Assembly: GCA_023405565.1 (NCBI GenBank)
Contig: JAEXXW010000326.1
Coordinates: 1 to 8,129 of the forward strand
Direction: 5' to 3'
Source: Pseudomonadota bacterium
GTDB taxonomy: Bacteria > Pseudomonadota > Alphaproteobacteria > Rhizobiales > Xanthobacteraceae
DNA length: 8,129 nucleotides
Shown: one piece after another, positions 7,058 to 8,129 of the stretch
How the letters are laid out: each line of letters starts with the position of its first letter
Numbering within the stretch: the stretch's first letter is position 1
Translations under genes and position numbers: made by a program
Notes under the pieces: generated by a model
Told to the model about the DNA's origin: nothing
Databases searched by the model: none
The model's input: only the letters and a program-made list of their open reading frames with translations

Positions 7058-7098
7058 GAATGAAGACGTGGATGCCCGCAACAAGTGCGGCCATGACG
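7011..7098. repeat. Three-stem cruciform repeat (Bradyrhizobium-type intergenic palindrome)
   Basis: The 88 bases fold as a closed three-way structure. The outer stem is CGTCAT (7011-7016) with ATGACG (7093-7098). Arm 1 is TGCCGGG/CCCGGCA (7017-7023 and 7029-7035, loop CTTGA). The central arm is ATCCACGTCTTC/GAAGACGTGGAT (7036-7047 and 7062-7073, 12 perfect pairs, 14-base loop). Arm 3 is GCCCGCA/TGCGGCC (7074-7080 and 7086-7092, one mismatch, loop ACAAG). The GTCATTGCCGGGCTTGACCC type of sequence is a familiar dispersed repeat in Bradyrhizobium relatives. It overlaps the 3' end of cynD and fills most of the cynD-cynS gap. Confidence 0.85.
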
Positions 7099-7116
7099 GC
7101 AACTCACGCAATACCC

Positions 7117-7122
7117 AAGGAG
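7117..7122 (+). promoter_or_regulatory. Strong ribosome binding site that sets the cynS start
   Basis: AAGGAG lies six bases before ATG 7129. The frame is open upstream to ATG 7060, but that codon lies in the repeat hairpin and would add 23 residues with no cyanase homology, so ATG 7129 is preferred. Confidence 0.88.
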
Positions 7123-7128
7123 CAAACC

Positions 7129-7617
7129 ATGAAACGTAGCGACCTCACCGAAAAGATTCTCGACATCAAGCGCGAGAAGGACTGGAAGTGGAAATATATC
7201 TGCGAGCAGATCGGCGGCTTTTCCGACACGCTGATCGTCGGCGCGCTGCTCGGCCAGATGAAGCTGACCAAGCCGCAGGCGCTGAAGGCCGGCGAACTGT
7301 TCGGCCTGTCGAAGGCGGAGACCGCGCTGCTGAACGAGGTGCCGATGCGCGGCGACGGCACGCCGATGCCGCCCACCGACCCGCTGATCTATCGCTTCTA
7401 TGAAATGGTGATGATCAACGGCCCGGCCTGGAAGCAGCTGATCGAGGAGGAATTCGGCGACGGCATCATGTCGGCGATCGACTTCGACTTCGCCTTCGAG
7501 CGCGTCGCCAATCCGAAGGGCGACCGCGTGAAGATCACCATGAGCGGCAAGTTTTTGCCCTACAAGTATTACGGCAATTCCGGCAACGTGCCGGAGTATG
7601 GGTTCAAGGAGGATTGA
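7129..7617 (+). CDS. cynS: Cyanase (cyanate hydratase)
   Basis: This 162-residue cytoplasmic enzyme converts cyanate plus bicarbonate, via carbamate, to ammonia and two CO2; the family forms a homodecamer. The catalytic triad known from E. coli (Arg96, Glu99, Ser122) is present as R89, E92 and S115 within TDPLIYRFYEM and FGDGIMSAIDF. An N-terminal helical DNA-binding-like domain (about 4-70, with GALLGQMKLTKPQAL) is followed by the catalytic domain. The tail runs about 13 residues past the E. coli end (150-162, ending VPEYGFKED), a pattern I associate with alphaproteobacterial cyanases. The start at 7129 is supported by AAGGAG. It closes the cynABDS operon and gives the cluster its identity; it may be transcribed only from the promoter upstream of cynA, as the repeat before it shows no obvious promoter. 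Confidence 0.96.
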   Translation: MKRSDLTEKILDIKREKDWKWKYICEQIGGFSDTLIVGALLGQMKLTKPQALKAGELFGLSKAETALLNEVPMRGDGTPMPPTDPLIYRFYEMVMINGPAWKQLIEEEFGDGIMSAIDFDFAFERVANPKGDRVKITMSGKFLPYKYYGNSGNVPEYGFKED

Positions 7618-7622
7618 GACGA

Positions 7623-7640
7623 GGGGCGCTTTAGCGTCCC
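7623..7640 (+). terminator. Terminator-like hairpin after cynS
   Basis: GGGGCGC (7623-7629) pairs with GCGTCCC (7634-7640) through seven pairs, one of them G-U, around a TTTA loop, starting six bases after the cynS stop. No T-run follows, so it may only stabilise the message or act together with the palindrome at 7654. Confidence 0.5.
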
Positions 7641-7653
7641 CACACGCGCTGTC

Positions 7654-7676
7654 ATGCCCGGGCTTGTCCCGGGCAT
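7654..7676. repeat. Half-copy of dispersed GC-rich palindrome
   Basis: ATGCCCGGG (7654-7662) pairs perfectly with CCCGGGCAT (7668-7676) around CTTGT. It resembles arm 1 of the repeat at 7011 (same CTTG-type loop), preceded by TGTC in place of CGTC, but lacks the other arms. Its translation MPGLVPGI is a well-known spurious ORF start in Bradyrhizobium-like genomes. It lies between convergent genes and may aid termination in both directions. Confidence 0.7.
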
Positions 7677-7709
7677 TTGCGTACGACTTTCCGTCTATCT
7701 AGCTCGGCG

Positions 7710-7955
7710 TCAATCATCAGGTATCTCGCGGCGGCCAAAGCCAATCCCAACACGACTGAAGTCGCTACCGGGATCACCTTCTGCAACACAGTTGGGACAG
7801 AAGTTGCGCCAGTCGCCGCCATCTTCCCAGCTATCCCAATCCTCTGCGCGACTTAGATAATTCGCGGCCTGCTGGAATGACCTCTGGCCAGTATTGACCG
7901 TCTTGCCGCATTTGTCACAAGTTGCGACCCAACTGCTCCTGACGAGTTTGAGCAC
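7710..7955 (-). CDS. Small four-cysteine (zinc-ribbon-like) hypothetical protein
   Basis: This is an 81-residue protein with CDKC at 13-16 and CPNC at 53-56, the C-x2-C-x36-C-x2-C spacing of a zinc ribbon. Between them lies a Trp/Asp-rich segment (EDWDSWEDGGDW, 38-49), and the tail is GRREIPDD. GGAG lies about eight bases before ATG 7955, which supports translation. I do not recognise a named family. Similar small CxxC proteins occur as hypothetical genes in many proteobacteria and phages. It converges on cynS, with the hairpins at 7623 and 7654 between them, and shows no sign of belonging to the cyn operon. It sits in a stretch of lower GC than the cyn genes. Confidence 0.65.
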   Translation of the reverse strand: MLKLVRSSWVATCDKCGKTVNTGQRSFQQAANYLSRAEDWDSWEDGGDWRNFCPNCVAEGDPGSDFSRVGIGFGRREIPDD

Positions 7956-8129
7956 TGTGAAGCTCTCCGCGCGTTATGTGTAAATTACTTTAGCCTCTCC
8001 GAATCGTTGCCGCCGCTGCTTGCTAAACCCGTCATTTGGGTAGCGTAACAGCTATAAGTTGACTTCCCGTTGCCCAAGTTTCGAAGCCGAGTGCGGCGAA
8101 ACGAGCATCTGGCTCGCTTTCTGCTCTCT

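Noticed and set aside
7011..7098. Riboswitch or structured regulatory RNA for cynS
   Set aside because: The fold is fully explained by a known type of dispersed palindromic repeat, and the cynS ribosome binding site lies outside it.
7060..7128. N-terminal extension of cyanase from ATG 7060
   Set aside because: It lies in the palindromic repeat, has no ribosome binding site and adds residues foreign to cyanases; ATG 7129 has AAGGAG.
7654..7860. 68-codon + strand frame beginning MPGLVPGI
   Set aside because: Its start is the translated palindromic repeat, and it runs antisense to the better-supported four-Cys protein gene.
8102..8116. CGAGC/GCTCG hairpin followed by CTTT near the right edge
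   Set aside because: Only five pairs, a short broken T-run and no gene seen ending just before it; too weak to call a terminator.

Overview
The window most likely comes from an alphaproteobacterium of the Bradyrhizobiaceae type (Hyphomicrobiales). The evidence is a high-GC coding style, dispersed palindromic repeats whose translations read SSLPGLTRQS and MPGLVPGI (familiar from Bradyrhizobium-like genomes), and a CTCTCCCC/GGGGAGAG intergenic hairpin. This placement is inferred from style and was not tested by a search.

The core is a cyanate-utilisation cluster. On the + strand, from 3829 to 7617, lie cynA (Tat-exported solute-binding protein), cynB (permease), cynD (ATPase) and cynS (cyanase). 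Import of cyanate by CynABD would feed CynS, which converts cyanate plus bicarbonate to ammonia and CO2, so the operon supplies nitrogen and detoxifies cyanate. No carbonic anhydrase gene (cynT) is present. Divergently, on the - strand, is a PAS-PAS-AAA+-Fis sigma-54 activator, the likely CynF. It is followed after 22 bases by a DUF3422 membrane protein gene that is probably co-transcribed.

The 183-base divergent region shows a complete sigma-54 control layout. A near-consensus -24/-12 promoter (3731-3747) points at cynA. A double palindrome built on TTACGAAATTTCGTAA (3631-3665) sits at about -93 to -127, the usual enhancer distance. The palindrome also overlaps the first codons of the longest cynF frame, which raises a start-codon question and suggests autoregulation. 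The activator carries GAIPGA where the sigma-54-contacting GAFTGA loop is expected, the most puzzling single feature here. A sigma-54-type CynF linked to cynABDS is already known from Pseudomonas pseudoalcaligenes, so the cluster type is not new; the loop variant, the operator geometry and the repeat invasions deserve attention.

Repeats punctuate the operon. There is a 9-bp hairpin between cynA and cynB, a three-stem cruciform repeat that supplies the last 15 residues and stop codon of CynD, and a half-copy of a similar repeat after cynS next to a terminator-like hairpin.

The left edge (2-280) holds the 3' part of a small protein gene that converges with the DUF3422 gene. The right end holds a small four-cysteine protein gene on the - strand (7710-7955), followed by 174 bases of visibly lower GC (7956-8129) in which I see no gene.
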